A DNA stretch of 64,000 nt from Chondrus crispus (Eukaryota > Rhodophyta > Florideophyceae > Gigartinales > Gigartinaceae), in the NCBI RefSeq assembly GCF_000350225.1, contig NW_005179207.1:13390-77389 (forward strand), in the 5' to 3' direction. Shown piece after piece: positions 21,001-31,517 of the stretch (the first letter of the stretch is position 1; the number at the start of each line of letters is the position of its first letter). Made by a program: the position numbers and the translations under genes. The notes beneath the pieces are model-generated. The model was not told where the DNA came from. It made no database searches and was given only the letters and a program-made list of their open reading frames with translations.

Positions 21001-22648
21001 GAGGGGCGACGACGAGGCCCCCGCTCTTGAAGGACCCACCTCGTTCTGGGAGGAGAACGACGAGTTCGACGCTGTCGACATCGAGCGCGCCGAACAACCC
21101 GAAGTTGGCGCGCCCGCCTCCACGGTCGCCCCTCCGCAGGACGACCTTCCGGCCCCTCTTACGTTAGAGGAGATAGCCGAAGAGCAACGCGTGGATGACT
21201 TCTGCCAGACCGTACTGGCACGACAGTCAGAGTCCCGGGACTCCGCGTTCTTCGAGGACCACCACGGGGTGCTCAAACGGAGACACCCCTTCGACCCTGA
21301 CATCGTGCAGGTCGTAGTGCCACGGACGCTACGGGCTCGGCTTCTCCAGCTCTGCCACACACCAACTATCGCGGGGCACCCGGGCCAGAACCGTATGTAC
21401 TTCGCGCTCCGTCGCGAGTACTACTGGCCCCATCTCGCTGCAGATGTCGCAGCTACGGTGCGAGGGTGCCGAACATGCGCGATGAACCGTGTTAAGTTGC
21501 GGAAACACCTCAACCGTTTGAAGTTGTTTCCGGCAACACGGCCGCTCGAGAGCCTCGCCATCGACATCTTGGGACTGCTACCCAAGACGAAGGCAGGGAA
21601 ACGGTTCCTTCTCGTAATTACGGACCGTTTCACCAAGCTGACTCAAGTTGTGGCACTGCGGACCGTAACCGCGTACACGGTCGCCGTCGCGTTCTGCGAC
21701 GCGTGGGTATTTAAATACGGCGTCCCACGCTCGCTACTGTCGGATAACGGACCGCAGTTTAACGCGAAGTTCTTCCACAGCACGTGCCGTGTCCTGGGGG
21801 TGACGAACTTGTACACTTCGGCGTACCACCCCCAGACGAACGGGCAGGTCGAGCGATACAACCGGACGATCGCTTCGATGTTACGGAATTACGTCGGCGA
21901 ACATCAGGACGACTGGGACGTGTACGTGGGGCCGCTCACGTACGCGTAGAACTCCCACGTACATCGTACGACGAGTACCACGCCCTTCGAGCTCGTCCTC
22001 AGCCGACCCCCGCCGGAGTTCTCTCTACGTAGAGCCGACGGTGACGCGCCCCCGTCCGATAGGGGCAACGCGCGCGCTGAGTTCCTCAAGACGTTGGACG
22101 ACACGATCCAGAAGGCGTACGGGAGCCTGCACCGGACGCAGGCTCGGTACAAGCGCGACTTCGATAAGCGCGTCAGACGGCTCAACGCACGTATCAAGGC
22201 AGGTAATTACGTCTACCTAAACCCCACCGATGGGGCAAGGACGTCCAACAAACTCGCGTCGCCGGCCGTGGGGCCATACCGGGTGCTCGCCAACGACCGG
22301 CGAACCATCACGATCGATCGTGATGGTGTCACCGAGCGCGTCTCCGCAGACCTCTGCGTATACGCGCCTCCACCGACGGGCGCGGCGCGGGCGAGCACGG
22401 CAACCTCAAGTGACCTTGCCGACAAGGTCACGAAGGGCACGCAGTACGCGGTCGAACGACTACTCCGGCATCGAGCCTTGGAGGACGGAACTACGGAGTT
22501 CCTCATCAAGTGGGCGGATTACGACACGCCCACCTGGACCGCACGGACTCACGTCCCGGAGGAGTTGGTGTCTCGTTACGCCCAACGCCTCCGGAGACGC
22601 ACCGGCAGAGACCTCGTCTCAGACGCGAACGCGGACGCTCGCGCTTAA
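18096..22648 (+). pseudogene. pol: pol of element B (fossil, broken)
   Basis: Recognisable parts in order are aspartic protease (DTCSGYNLVRKADLP), reverse transcriptase (YLDDVIVF), RNase H (DTDASAYQLGC), integrase with HHCC zinc site and DDE core (LLSDNGPQFNAKFF; TSAYHPQTNGQVERYN), and a C-terminal chromodomain (EFLIKWADYDTPTWTA). The region is not open throughout: there are about two or three breaks. The chromodomain places it among chromoviruses, whose integrases are thought to be guided to marked chromatin. The end of the coding region carries a short hairpin and then a purine-rich run. Confidence 0.88.
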
Positions 22649-23480
22649 GGAGGGGGCCCTCCACCGCTCTGCTCCGTTGCAGTTAAAGGCAGCCCCTCGC
22701 GGTATGACAGAAACCTTAAGAACGGAAGGACAGGTGTTTCGAGAGGCACCAGCGAACTCGCGAGGATGCGAAGACGTCGAGGCGCACCGGCGGTCAAGCC
22801 ATCCGACAGCCGCCGCCGGCAAGAGGGAGGAGGACAGAAAGTACGTACGGCAAAATAGCACACCCGCCGAACCGCCGGCAAGGTGCGGGATGCCCTGGTC
22901 TCACCAGGGCCGTCAACCCGCAGGCGAGCCGGTCCACCCGACGGAAGACCGGATCATCGTCCGGTCGCTGTGCGAAGTGTACGAGGAGACGTGCGAGACA
23001 CGCAGACGGAGGTTATGCAGCATAGGGCCGCATTCCGTGGAGCGCGCCACAAGACAGTTGCCAAAGGGGGATCGGGAGAGAGCAACCCGATCGGAGGGTC
23101 AGTGTTATACCCCCACGGACTCGAGACACCTCGAAACAGCCACCGACGCGTGCCTCATGATACGGAAAATGACGAGAAGAGGAGAACGTTACACGTGAGC
23201 GGCGCTCGGCGATGCACGACAAGCGCCAACCACGTGAGCGCCGTCACCAAATCACCGCCTCCCCCAGCCTGCGAAATTAGCAAAAAATAATTAAGGGGAG
23301 GAAATTACAATGGCACGTGCCTTGCGCGCATGGGCACGGTAGCACCTCCACCGACGACCGGTAACAAGGTGAACGACGCTGCCCCATGGGTACACACGTC
23401 CGCCCCCGGTCCGAATACCGGACGGACACCGCGACACCATACGCGCCCCCGAGCGGCAAGAGCACAGAACAAGAGCGTCC
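22649..23480. other. extra 3' region of element B, first part, no gene recognised
   Basis: Starts with a purine-rich GGAGGGGGCC right after pol. No family-like open frame. Near 23260-23310 there is an A-rich stretch next to CCGCCTCCC. A similar pair of words occurs at the matching distance in element C (about 40975-41020). Confidence 0.55.
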
Positions 23481-23489
23481 GCTACGCGC

Positions 23490-24420
23490 GCGCCCTCGCC
23501 GCCGACGGCGAGAGGCCTCAAGGAGAATACGGGCCCTCGCGCGCCCCTGCCCTCGCCGCCGACGGCGAGAGGCCTCAAGAAGGACGACCGCCGCACGCGC
23601 CCTCGCAACCGATAATGAAGGTCGCCGGGTAAAGAAATTTGCCGAGGGCCCGCGCTCCCACCACAGACGGCGAGAGGCGCGAGCGACGAAAAGGACGAAC
23701 GGCGCACGCGCAGCGCCCCGCCACCGATGGCGGACGTCGCGCGAAGAAGAAAACGTACGGCGCACGCGCAGCGCCCCCTCCACCGATGGCGGACGACGCG
23801 CAAAGAAGAACAAGTACGTCCACGCGTTCACGCCCTCGCCCCGATGGCGAGGAGCGCCGGAAAAAGTCCTCGGGGAGCGCCGCGGGCCGAGCTTGCGAGG
23901 CCCAGGCGCTACCACGAGGACTTTTCCGCCGCACCGCAGCGCGAAGGTCGCGCGCCGCGCCCTCGCCATCGGCGGCGAGGGCCGGCAAACATAAGGATCG
24001 TCGCTGTGCGTCGTCTCGTGCCGTGCCCTTGCCATCGGCGGCGAGGGCCGGCAAACATAAGGAACGTCGCTGTGCGTCGTCTCGCGCCGTGCGCTCGCCA
24101 TCGGCGGCGAGGGCCAGCAAACATAAGGAACGTCGCTGTGCGTCGTCTCGCGCCGTGCCCTCGCCACCGGCGGTGAGGGCCGGCAAACATAAGGAACGTC
24201 GCTGTGCGTCGTCTGGCGCCGTGCGCTCGCCATCGGCGGCGAGGGCCGGCAAACATAAGGATCGTCGCTGTGCGTCGTCTCGTGCCATGCCCTCGCCATC
24301 GGCGGCGTGGGCCGGCAAACATAAGGGTCGTCGTCGTGCGCCGCGCTTTCGCCACGGACGGCGAGAGGTATCGAGAAGAACGCGCGCTGCGCGGCCTGCC
24401 CTCGCCCCTACGGCGAGAGG
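23490..24420. repeat. hairpin-bearing tandem repeat, 66-bp period in its regular part
   Basis: From about 23957 to 24360 a 66-bp unit repeats about six times (GCCGGCAAAC-type words at 23981, 24047, 24113, 24179, 24245, 24311). Each unit holds a stem-loop CCCTCGCC-ATCGGC-GGCGAGGG. Degenerate, closer-spaced copies of the stem extend back to about 23490. Because 66 is a multiple of three and the sequence is GC-rich, several frames on both strands stay open with a 22-residue periodicity. I regard these as by-products, not genes. Confidence 0.85.
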
Positions 24421-24855
24421 CACCATGGAGACAAACCGGCGCACGCCGTGCCCCGGCATGCCGGACGGTCCGTTCTGTCACGAGTCCTGTCGGGCCGGCC
24501 CGCTTCGAAGATGGAGGACACCAATGACGACACGCCCCCTGTCCTGGAGTCTACGACGGACCTCGTCCCCTATCTCCGGGAACGAGCCGTGAGCAGCCAC
24601 GAATGAGGAGCTCACCGCGGACGCCTACGCCGCTCTCGGTCCACGACACACGGCGAGGGATCATCAGCGGAGCGTCGCCCGACCCTCCCGCGGCTCGAAG
24701 GAAGGCGGGAGGGGGGGCGCGCAAGCGCACGCATCAGCACGAGGACAATTGCGTTTACTGTGGCAAGAGGCCCAGACAGTCCTTACCCTACCTCTGTCTC
24801 TCTTATCGACGGAGGCCCGCGGCCGCGTAGTGGACTAGCCATCCGAGCGGTTAGC

Positions 24856-25735
24856 NNNNNNNNNNNNNNNNNNNNNNNNNNNNNNNNNNNNNNNNNNNNN
24901 NNNNNNNNNNNNNNNNNNNNNNNNNNNNNNNNNNNNNNNNNNNNNNNNNNNNNNNNNNNNNNNNNNNNNNNNNNNNNNNNNNNNNNNNNNNNNNNNNNNN
25001 NNNNNNNNNNNNNNNNNNNNNNNNNNNNNNNNNNNNNNNNNNNNNNNNNNNNNNNNNNNNNNNNNNNNNNNNNNNNNNNNNNNNNNNNNNNNNNNNNNNN
25101 NNNNNNNNNNNNNNNNNNNNNNNNNNNNNNNNNNNNNNNNNNNNNNNNNNNNNNNNNNNNNNNNNNNNNNNNNNNNNNNNNNNNNNNNNNNNNNNNNNNN
25201 NNNNNNNNNNNNNNNNNNNNNNNNNNNNNNNNNNNNNNNNNNNNNNNNNNNNNNNNNNNNNNNNNNNNNNNNNNNNNNNNNNNNNNNNNNNNNNNNNNNN
25301 NNNNNNNNNNNNNNNNNNNNNNNNNNNNNNNNNNNNNNNNNNNNNNNNNNNNNNNNNNNNNNNNNNNNNNNNNNNNNNNNNNNNNNNNNNNNNNNNNNNN
25401 NNNNNNNNNNNNNNNNNNNNNNNNNNNNNNNNNNNNNNNNNNNNNNNNNNNNNNNNNNNNNNNNNNNNNNNNNNNNNNNNNNNNNNNNNNNNNNNNNNNN
25501 NNNNNNNNNNNNNNNNNNNNNNNNNNNNNNNNNNNNNNNNNNNNNNNNNNNNNNNNNNNNNNNNNNNNNNNNNNNNNNNNNNNNNNNNNNNNNNNNNNNN
25601 NNNNNNNNNNNNNNNNNNNNNNNNNNNNNNNNNNNNNNNNNNNNNNNNNNNNNNNNNNNNNNNNNNNNNNNNNNNNNNNNNNNNNNNNNNNNNNNNNNNN
25701 NNNNNNNNNNNNNNNNNNNNNNNNNNNNNNNNNNN
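24856..25735. other. assembly gap (880 N)
   Basis: Run of unknown bases inside the extra 3' region of element B. It removes the downstream part of the antisense gene described next. The true length is unknown. Confidence 1.
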
Positions 25736-26657
25736 ACTTCTGCAGAGCCACCCGGGGCTTAGTGAACGCATAGGGGCGGGGGGACACGTACAGCCCCGCC
25801 ACCTCCGGTAACACGAACCGCCGGGGGTCGACCTGTCCTGCGTTAGACAGGAACGATCCCATCCGGTCGACGAAGAGGACCTCCGCGACACTGTACGCGA
25901 AGGTACGATCTCCGGTCAGCTCGTCCGGCAGCTGGTACCCGGAGCCGCCGCCTTCGCCCATCAACCGGTGTAGAACAGACGACGCCTCCTGCACACCACC
26001 GGCTTCGTGAACCTTGAACACGCGGGCTAGGTCGTAACGAAGCCACGTGCAGGAAGAAAGTTCCTCGACGGTTACCCCCGAGCGGCCGCGGCGTCGCCAG
26101 GGGTACCGTAGCTCGCTGATAGGGAGCGGTGGGACTTCGAACGACGGCACCCCTAGCCACCGAGTGGCAGAGGGCGACTCCCCCTCCCCATTGACGGTAA
26201 AGGGAAGGGGATCACGGGGTGGAGGACCGAAGGACGCGCCATCCATCTTGAGGGCCGCCCCCGACGCGAGGGGAGCGGCCGAGCCGCACCGGGCGGCAGA
26301 GAGAGCGGAAGGCGGGATGTCGGCTGCTGGGACGGAAGGGGTAGCCGGGCGAAACGAAAGGACCGGCTTGGATGGCCCCTCACCGGGGGCCACCAGTTCC
26401 AAGGACACGGTCGTGGACCGCGAGCGGGACTTCTGGAAACGCGGCGGAGGGAGCGGACCCGCTTGGGCCAGGACGACGCCACCCTCACGCGGTCCGGATG
26501 ACGCACTTGGGAGTCCGAGCCCGCTCGAAGGCGGGGTCCCGACGGCCACCGCCTCCGCCATAGTTGGCTTCACGACGCCCGGGGGTGACTGCGGGAGAGG
26601 AATAGACCGCGGGTCGGCCATGCTGACACGGGCGGTGACGCGAGAGGGGACGACCAA
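25736..26657 (-). CDS. antisense gene in the 3' region of element B, N-terminal part (runs into gap)
   Basis: Minus-strand frame opposite to gag and pol, entering the gap after about 307 codons. Residues about 165-305 align without gaps of note to the 822-aa antisense protein of element C. Shared words include GRSGVTV/ARSGVTV, GDRTFAYS, AEV, VDRM, VAGLYVSPRP and RVALQK; by eye about half of the residues are identical. The N-terminal part is Pro/Ser-rich and poorly conserved. I do not recognise the family. Conservation at protein level between two otherwise diverged elements argues for a real gene carried by this lineage. It is partial only because of the gap. Confidence 0.65.
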
Positions 26658-26775
26658 ATGGCGCTGTCAAGGACGAAGTGGGACAGTGCGCAAAGGGGGG
26701 GGGGAAATTCGTATACCAGGTCGGATCTGCTCGGGGTTCAGGGAGTGGGACGGACAGGTTCTGCAAGCCTCAGGA

Positions 26776-26810
26776 GTGAACGCGGACGTTCACTCTTGAG
26801 GGGGGGGTGA
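26776..26810 (+). promoter_or_regulatory. polypurine tract and preceding hairpin of element B
   Basis: GTGAACG-CGGA-CGTTCAC hairpin, then TTGAGGGGGGGG, directly before the 3' LTR. A related module (hairpin, stop codon, GGAGGGGG) stands at the end of pol (22625-22658). The tract next to the LTR should prime plus-strand synthesis. Confidence 0.65.
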
Positions 26811-27403
26811 TGTGGTATAACCCCAAACGCAAATTAGATTAGGATTGGATCAGGGACAGTAAGGCAACGAGCCTTACAGCCATGCGCGCACACACGTGTC
26901 CTCCACGTGTACGGGACGCGTACTACACGTGGACTGTCAGCCCCGCCGGCTGACAGCGCTACAGTGTCGGTAGACCGGCACTACTGTAGAGTTATGATAG
27001 ACTACGATGTACATTAAATATGAGCGGACCGCCGGCGGTGGAGGGCGACAAGCACGGACTTGTCAAGGATCCTCCACCTTGGTCCGCCCGCTTACTTTTA
27101 GGTACTTCCGTCCGTTTTACCTAGGAGTCGCACCGCGCGCGGGTTGAGGACGCGCGTAGCACGCCCACGAGCCGGCTCCGCCTCCGCCCGTCGGTACTGG
27201 ATCGTCACCCAGTACCGCTCCGGGGCGTCGAGGCGTAGAACCGCTCGCGCGTGCGCGCGTCCTCCCCGATCCCGCTCTACCACCGCTACCTCGAGCCCGT
27301 GCTCGGTTCCGTGGGTGGGCCGTGCTTCTGTCTTCCCGCCGATCGGGGTCTTTCCGAACTGTCAGTACTCACCCCCCTCGTCGTTGGGGGTGATTATACT
27401 ACA
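26811..27403 (+). repeat. 3' LTR of element B
   Basis: 593 bp, nearly identical to 14718-15310 (about four differences by hand count). Followed by the target duplication CCCCT at 27404-27408. Confidence 0.95.
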
Positions 27404-27485
27404 CCCCTCTTACGATAGAGGAGATAGCCGAGGAGCAACGCGTGGATGACTTCTGCCAAACCGTTTTGGCACGACAGTCAGAGTC
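27404..27485 (+). pseudogene. short continuation of element A pol after element B
   Basis: Begins with the right copy of CCCCT and matches element C pol at about 38877-38957 nearly base for base, up to CAGTCAGAGTC. After this the sequence is unrelated to Gypsy elements, so the remainder of A is missing. Confidence 0.85.
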
Positions 27486-29398
27486 TTACAGATGATGAAG
27501 GAGAAGCCCCTGGTCCAATAGGTCAATTCGATAGGAACGCATGCCAATGGAGAACTGTTGCTCGGATGCTTCACGTCATGCGAGGAGCAGGGTTTCTTAA
27601 CGTATCCCATCGCGGATGCGAGTGGCTGTGTAACGTTTTCTCTTCACCCCCTGTCCGTATGAATATCTCCAAAGACCAAGATATGCTCTTAAATATTGCG
27701 GAGAGAGGAAAGGCTACTTCTGAACTCCACGAATCTGTTCTGTTCCCAGACGTTTTCGGTCCTCTCACTGCTGAGGACAAAGAAAAGTACTTTTCAGGTT
27801 TGACGTTCAAGAAATGGACGAGAGCGAGGACTGTTCTGAGACCCGCCCAATCGATGATTAAGATCAACGGTATGGCTACACTTCACAGTGAGGCAATCGC
27901 CACTGTATCGGCCCACCACAGCCATGATAGCTCACCTTCCTTTAATCAATTGACGTCCATTCGTCGGTCAAACGCCAAGGAATCTTGCTCAAAGATTCTC
28001 AACGAGCGTAGGAGAAGGTTGTCCAAGATGAAAGACACTCTTTACTTACAGGAGAGGAAGGCAGCCAAAGTAGGCGACCAAAGACTTATGACAGAAGTGA
28101 TGTACAGATGGGATATGATACATCAGAGTCGCCGTCTGATATCTCCCTTTGCAGACCGCTTTCTAGACTGCAAAAGGAGACTTAATCACGGCGCTAAGTC
28201 ACGCTTTGCCAAGTATGGGGGAAGGGGTATCGAAGACACTGTGTATCCGTTAAATGGCATTCACAAAAAAGATCCTGGGCACCCTTCAGCATCGGGAAGT
28301 CTCTACAGTACGGCTATCCCGTTGTACTTTTATCTGCAGCTTGATGTAATGAACGCATTGCATTATCGCGGGGACAGTGGAGCAAGAGGGACATCCCTAC
28401 AATGCATCATAACGGAAAAGATGAAGCACATTTTGCGGAGGTGGATCGGTGGGCCTCGTTCGAAAGGGTTACGAAATTTGCACTTCCATATAGATGATCC
28501 CACATACGTGATTCCTCACAAAAGAGTAGAGCAGAAGCGAAGGGACTCGCACAGGCACAAGGGACTAACTGAATACGATATGGATGCGCTATCACGCGAT
28601 GACAATGTGACTGGAATTGGTTTTCAAGATGAGCTCAATGTGCCATGGTCCTCTCTGCTGCAGAACCGAAACTACAAAGACGAATTGGCTTGGCTGCATT
28701 TGTTCTGTTCAGCTTTGGCTGCCTTTGAGCTACTGCAGGAATGCCGACACAAGCCAGGCTGTACTGTACAATTGCATGGTGGCAGCTTTGCTCTTCCGAC
28801 CTCCTTTGAAAACAGTGTTCCATCACGTTTTATGCCATGGCGACAGGATAAAAGTGACGAGCGAGGCTTCTTCCGGGGCTGCGTCATTCTAAGGTTTAAA
28901 GAAAAAGATTCAACGAATGGCATTGATGAAGATTTGTTCGTCGTACCGAGATGCCGAAGTTTGATATTTGACACGAATGGAAGGTGTAGTCTCGGTACAG
29001 AAAGTATCAGACATGGTGAGGCCGAAACCAGGTTTGTCGCAGTGTTCAAGTTATTTATTGAGCGTCCATGGCTAGCTTTTCGGGACATTTTTACAACCTC
29101 CCGGGGTCCAACCTCCCGGCATGGCGATATTGAAACGGAAACATGGTGCGGAAGCCTAATAATATCTGATGATACCGATGTTCTTGTGATTCTACTGTGC
29201 AACAAAGAAGTCCATGGACACAATATAACACATGCCCTGAATGGCAGTATCCATTTCGTCGACGAAGCGGCGTACCGGTTAAAGGAGATGGTGCTCTCAG
29301 GGCGAGATATCGCAATGGCGTATACATTGGCAGGATGTGACCTCACTCCATCAGTACATAGAATCGGGCATGAAGTTTTTCTCGATTCCCTCATCTGA
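27486..29398 (+). pseudogene. 5'-truncated gene with a PIN/FEN1-like C-terminal domain
   Basis: A frame of about 640 codons directly abutting the end of element A; its true N-terminus is lost. Base composition is much lower in GC than the Gypsy DNA on both sides. Near the C-terminus it reads SDDTDVLVILLCNK and then AYTLAGCDLTPSVHRIG. An acidic DxD strand followed by a GCD-x-GIG-like turn is typical of PIN/FEN1/XPG-type nuclease folds, and similar words (DTDVLVLLL ... TGCDT) occur in many uncharacterised, often transposon-linked animal and protist proteins. The rest is not recognised. A TGA ends the frame, but about 43 further codons in the same frame still look family-like (NEKLFETYMCVVY), so the stop is probably premature. 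Whether it is a host or a transposon gene is open. Confidence 0.5.
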
Positions 29399-29459
29399 AA
29401 TTGTAGAACTATTGGAAAAATTGATGTCACCATCGATGGAAATGAGAAACTGTTTGAGA

Positions 29460-29505
29460 CATACATGTGCGTTGTATATCTGCAGATATACAACGCACAT
29501 GTATG
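29460..29505. repeat. perfect 46-bp palindrome
   Basis: Self-complementary over 46 bp around CTGCAG (29480-29485), no loop. It starts inside the downstream coding-like stretch of the preceding gene, as if that sequence had been copied back on itself. Confidence 0.95.
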
Positions 29506-29567
29506 GTACACATTACTTTCCTTCTAAGCTTACGCATGCGTAAGCTTGGAAGGAAAGTAATGTGTAC
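29506..29567. repeat. near-perfect 62-bp palindrome, adjacent to the previous one
   Basis: Self-complementary around GCATGC (29534-29539) with a single mismatched pair. It abuts the palindrome at 29460-29505 without a spacer. Confidence 0.95.
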
Positions 29568-29942
29568 AATAGAGATGGGCGACAAGATGATATGAGAGAA
29601 GATGCAAACTATTGCAGAGCGGAGCCTCGTGTCGCGAGAAGTGAAACGTATTCAGGATTCAATGTTTACATCGAAAAGTGGTATTGGGACAGACGGTTGG
29701 CGAATGGATGCCCGCAACTTTATTGCAGATGCAGCAAGCTGTACAAACCACTGATTCAGATCCGGAAGATATCATGGCATTGCTCTAATGGCATCTCACA
29801 AAACACGGGCACCCGTGTTGGTCATCTACGTAGATAACCAACGGAGGTGAACACCGGCGCAAGAAAATAGAAATAGTGATGTGATGTTTCGAACGCACTT
29901 GGATAACATTTAATGAGCCAAGGTACCTCGATAAATTTATCA
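29568..29942. other. no gene recognised
   Basis: A short plus-strand open frame ends at 29837, with no family resemblance. It lies between two convergent gene remnants. Confidence 0.5.
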
Positions 29943-30548
29943 TTACTTAGTAACAGATGAAAAGAATTTAGCTATCATAGACTGCCTCCTTCGCAATTCG
30001 ACGGGAAATGCCTTGGAAAGTCTGTCTTCGTGCACCAGGACCTTCTCGGGATTGTACAGAAAATGGTCGATCCACGCCTGATATATCTCCTGAACATCGA
30101 TTGGAGGCGGTCTTGATAGCAAATACTCTCTGTTACACCATACAACAATACAGAAGGACTGGTACAAATGTGGTTTGCTGCGAATGTGAGCACGTGAGAG
30201 CAAAAGACGTTCATTCTGGAAGGGAACTGTACCAGGGGGGCCGTGACCAGCAAAGTTCCTTCGGAGGTAATTTCTTGAAGCTGCGCGGCAACATTGTATG
30301 TAGTACCCATTGGAAGTAATGCACACCTACAGTATGGCCTCTGACCCGTGTTTGGTCATCAAACGTGTCTGTTCTTGCTGTTTGGAGTTCGCTTTGGAGA
30401 GAGGTTCTCTTCGGAGTGTAGAACCGTAAACCATCGCTGCCCCAAAACGTCGTATCGGGGATATATCGTGCGGCACAGTTTGGCTAAATGTCCAAGGTGT
30501 GGATGCGGCTGTACCACTGCGCAGTGCTTTGCCGCGCTGGTTCAACAA
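29943..30548 (-). pseudogene. unknown gene remnant ending in a PIP-box-like motif
   Basis: Minus-strand reading of about 200 codons in one frame, with a single in-frame TAG at 30327-30329. The C-terminus is RRRQSMIAKFFSSVTK, where QSMIAKFF fits the PCNA-interacting (PIP) consensus QxxIxxFF. A stretch with EIYQAWIDHFLYNPEKVL precedes it. I do not recognise the domain. C-terminal PIP boxes are known in pogo-type transposases and in replication-linked proteins, so a transposon origin is plausible. The upstream end stops at a solo LTR (30577). It is convergent with the PIN-like gene at 27486-29398 and similar to it in base composition. Confidence 0.4.
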
Positions 30549-30576
30549 TTTACTGTGGTCCTTATCCCACGCATCC

Positions 30577-31517
30577 TAGGGGGGCAAAAGGAAGATGCCC
30601 GGCCCGGGACGAATGGTGGTAGAGTCTTGTACAGGCAGCTGCTCGGCGAGTTCGGGGCGGTGATTAAGAAGCCGGGCCCGATGGGTCGTAAAGCCAATGC
30701 TCGCTGAGGGCCTGGTACACCTTATACCCGTAATAAGGTCTTCGACGGGGGCGTCGCAACGCAGCCCGACGGGAATTAGCAAAAACGTAGCAGCGCTACA
30801 CCTCCGTACTGCCCGATGGCAAAGTACCGACACCGGAACGGTTGCAACCTGTATCTGATGGAACCAACACTGTCCTGTATACACAACCGGACCTTCGAGG
30901 GAGACGTCGTCGCAACAGCCTCCGTCGGGGGACGTACACAAGTAGCAGCGTTACACCCACCTGTCGCCCGATGGCTAAGACACATACACCGGTCCGGTCG
31001 CAACCAAAGCCAATGGCACCAACAACAAACAAAAGAACCAACACAAGAGCCCGATGACTCCAGTCGTCACAATGCGGATCGCAATCACGCACTGTAGAAC
31101 CAACACAAGATAAGGGAATAGAAATAGAGATAGAAATAGAAAAGGATAGGTGAAATAAAGAAAAAGGAAAGGGAACCCCCGAGCGCAAAGGATAACGTAA
31201 TCTGTGGTAAAAGGGAGCGTCTTGGGAAAGACGGACTTCGACCAAGGAGATATTCAACTCTGGCAACTCGGGTTACCTTTACTGACTTGGTCGTCAGAGG
31301 GCTAAGGTATATATCGCCCCGCTGGAGCCACTACAATAGCTCTCGGCGCTAAATCCTAGATCTAATCTAATGTTAAATAACTAATATGCAACTAATTGAA
31401 ATTACTAATTAAAATAATAAAGTGTAATAATTTTCACTTGTCACCCCCCCACTTTGTCATACCCCTCAATTCCTTTTCTTTTCACTCCCCCACGGTGTAG
31501 TCGATTATTGCACTACA
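30577..31517 (-). repeat. solo LTR of the element D family
   Basis: About 940 bp, roughly 94-95 percent like the LTR at 49743-50703 over most of its length by eye, more divergent in the last 80 bp. It ends ATTGCACTACA on the plus strand. Inside, a block around 30788 is partly duplicated around 30944 (CCCGATGGC-type words). No internal gag or pol sequence adjoins it, so it looks like a solo LTR. Left boundary uncertain by a few bases; no target duplication seen. Confidence 0.75.

Larger units (their letters stand above)
14718..27403 (+). mobile_element. Ty3/Gypsy LTR element B, 12.7 kb, nested in pol of element A
   Basis: Fossil LTR retrotransposon with both 593-bp LTRs and a clean 5-bp target duplication. 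By hand I count about four differences between the LTRs (about 0.7 percent), so the insertion is recent. Parts are 5' LTR, primer site, gag, stem-loop, pol with a C-terminal chromodomain, about 4.1 kb of extra 3' sequence with a hairpin-rich tandem repeat and an antisense gene, a polypurine tract and the 3' LTR. Gag looks whole; pol is broken in about two or three places. An 880-bp run of N lies in the 3' region. It is a sister lineage of A and C, with a distinct LTR. Confidence 0.93.
8173..27485 (+). mobile_element. Ty3/Gypsy chromovirus-type LTR element A, incomplete, hosting element B
   Basis: Fossil LTR retrotransposon. Parts in order are 5' LTR, primer site, gag, a stem-loop at the gag end, and pol as far as the start of the integrase part. 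Pol is interrupted by element B (14718-27403) and resumes for about 80 bp after it. The rest of pol and the 3' LTR are absent, so this copy is broken. Gag is open over its full length. Its sequence is closest to element C (32299-46278). Age cannot be read from LTRs because only one remains, but the open gag and the young element B inside it suggest a fairly recent copy. Confidence 0.9.

Noticed and set aside
23957-24360. Regularly spaced repeats that could suggest a CRISPR array
   Set aside because: The whole 66-bp unit is repeated, with no variable spacers, inside a eukaryotic retrotransposon.
23277-24481. Several overlapping open frames on both strands, up to about 340 codons, with 22-residue repeats
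   Set aside because: They follow from a GC-rich 66-bp repeat whose length is a multiple of three; all frames behave alike, so no protein is implied.
24760-26657. Open frames running through the N gap
   Set aside because: Continuity across unknown bases is meaningless; only the part right of 25735 was kept.
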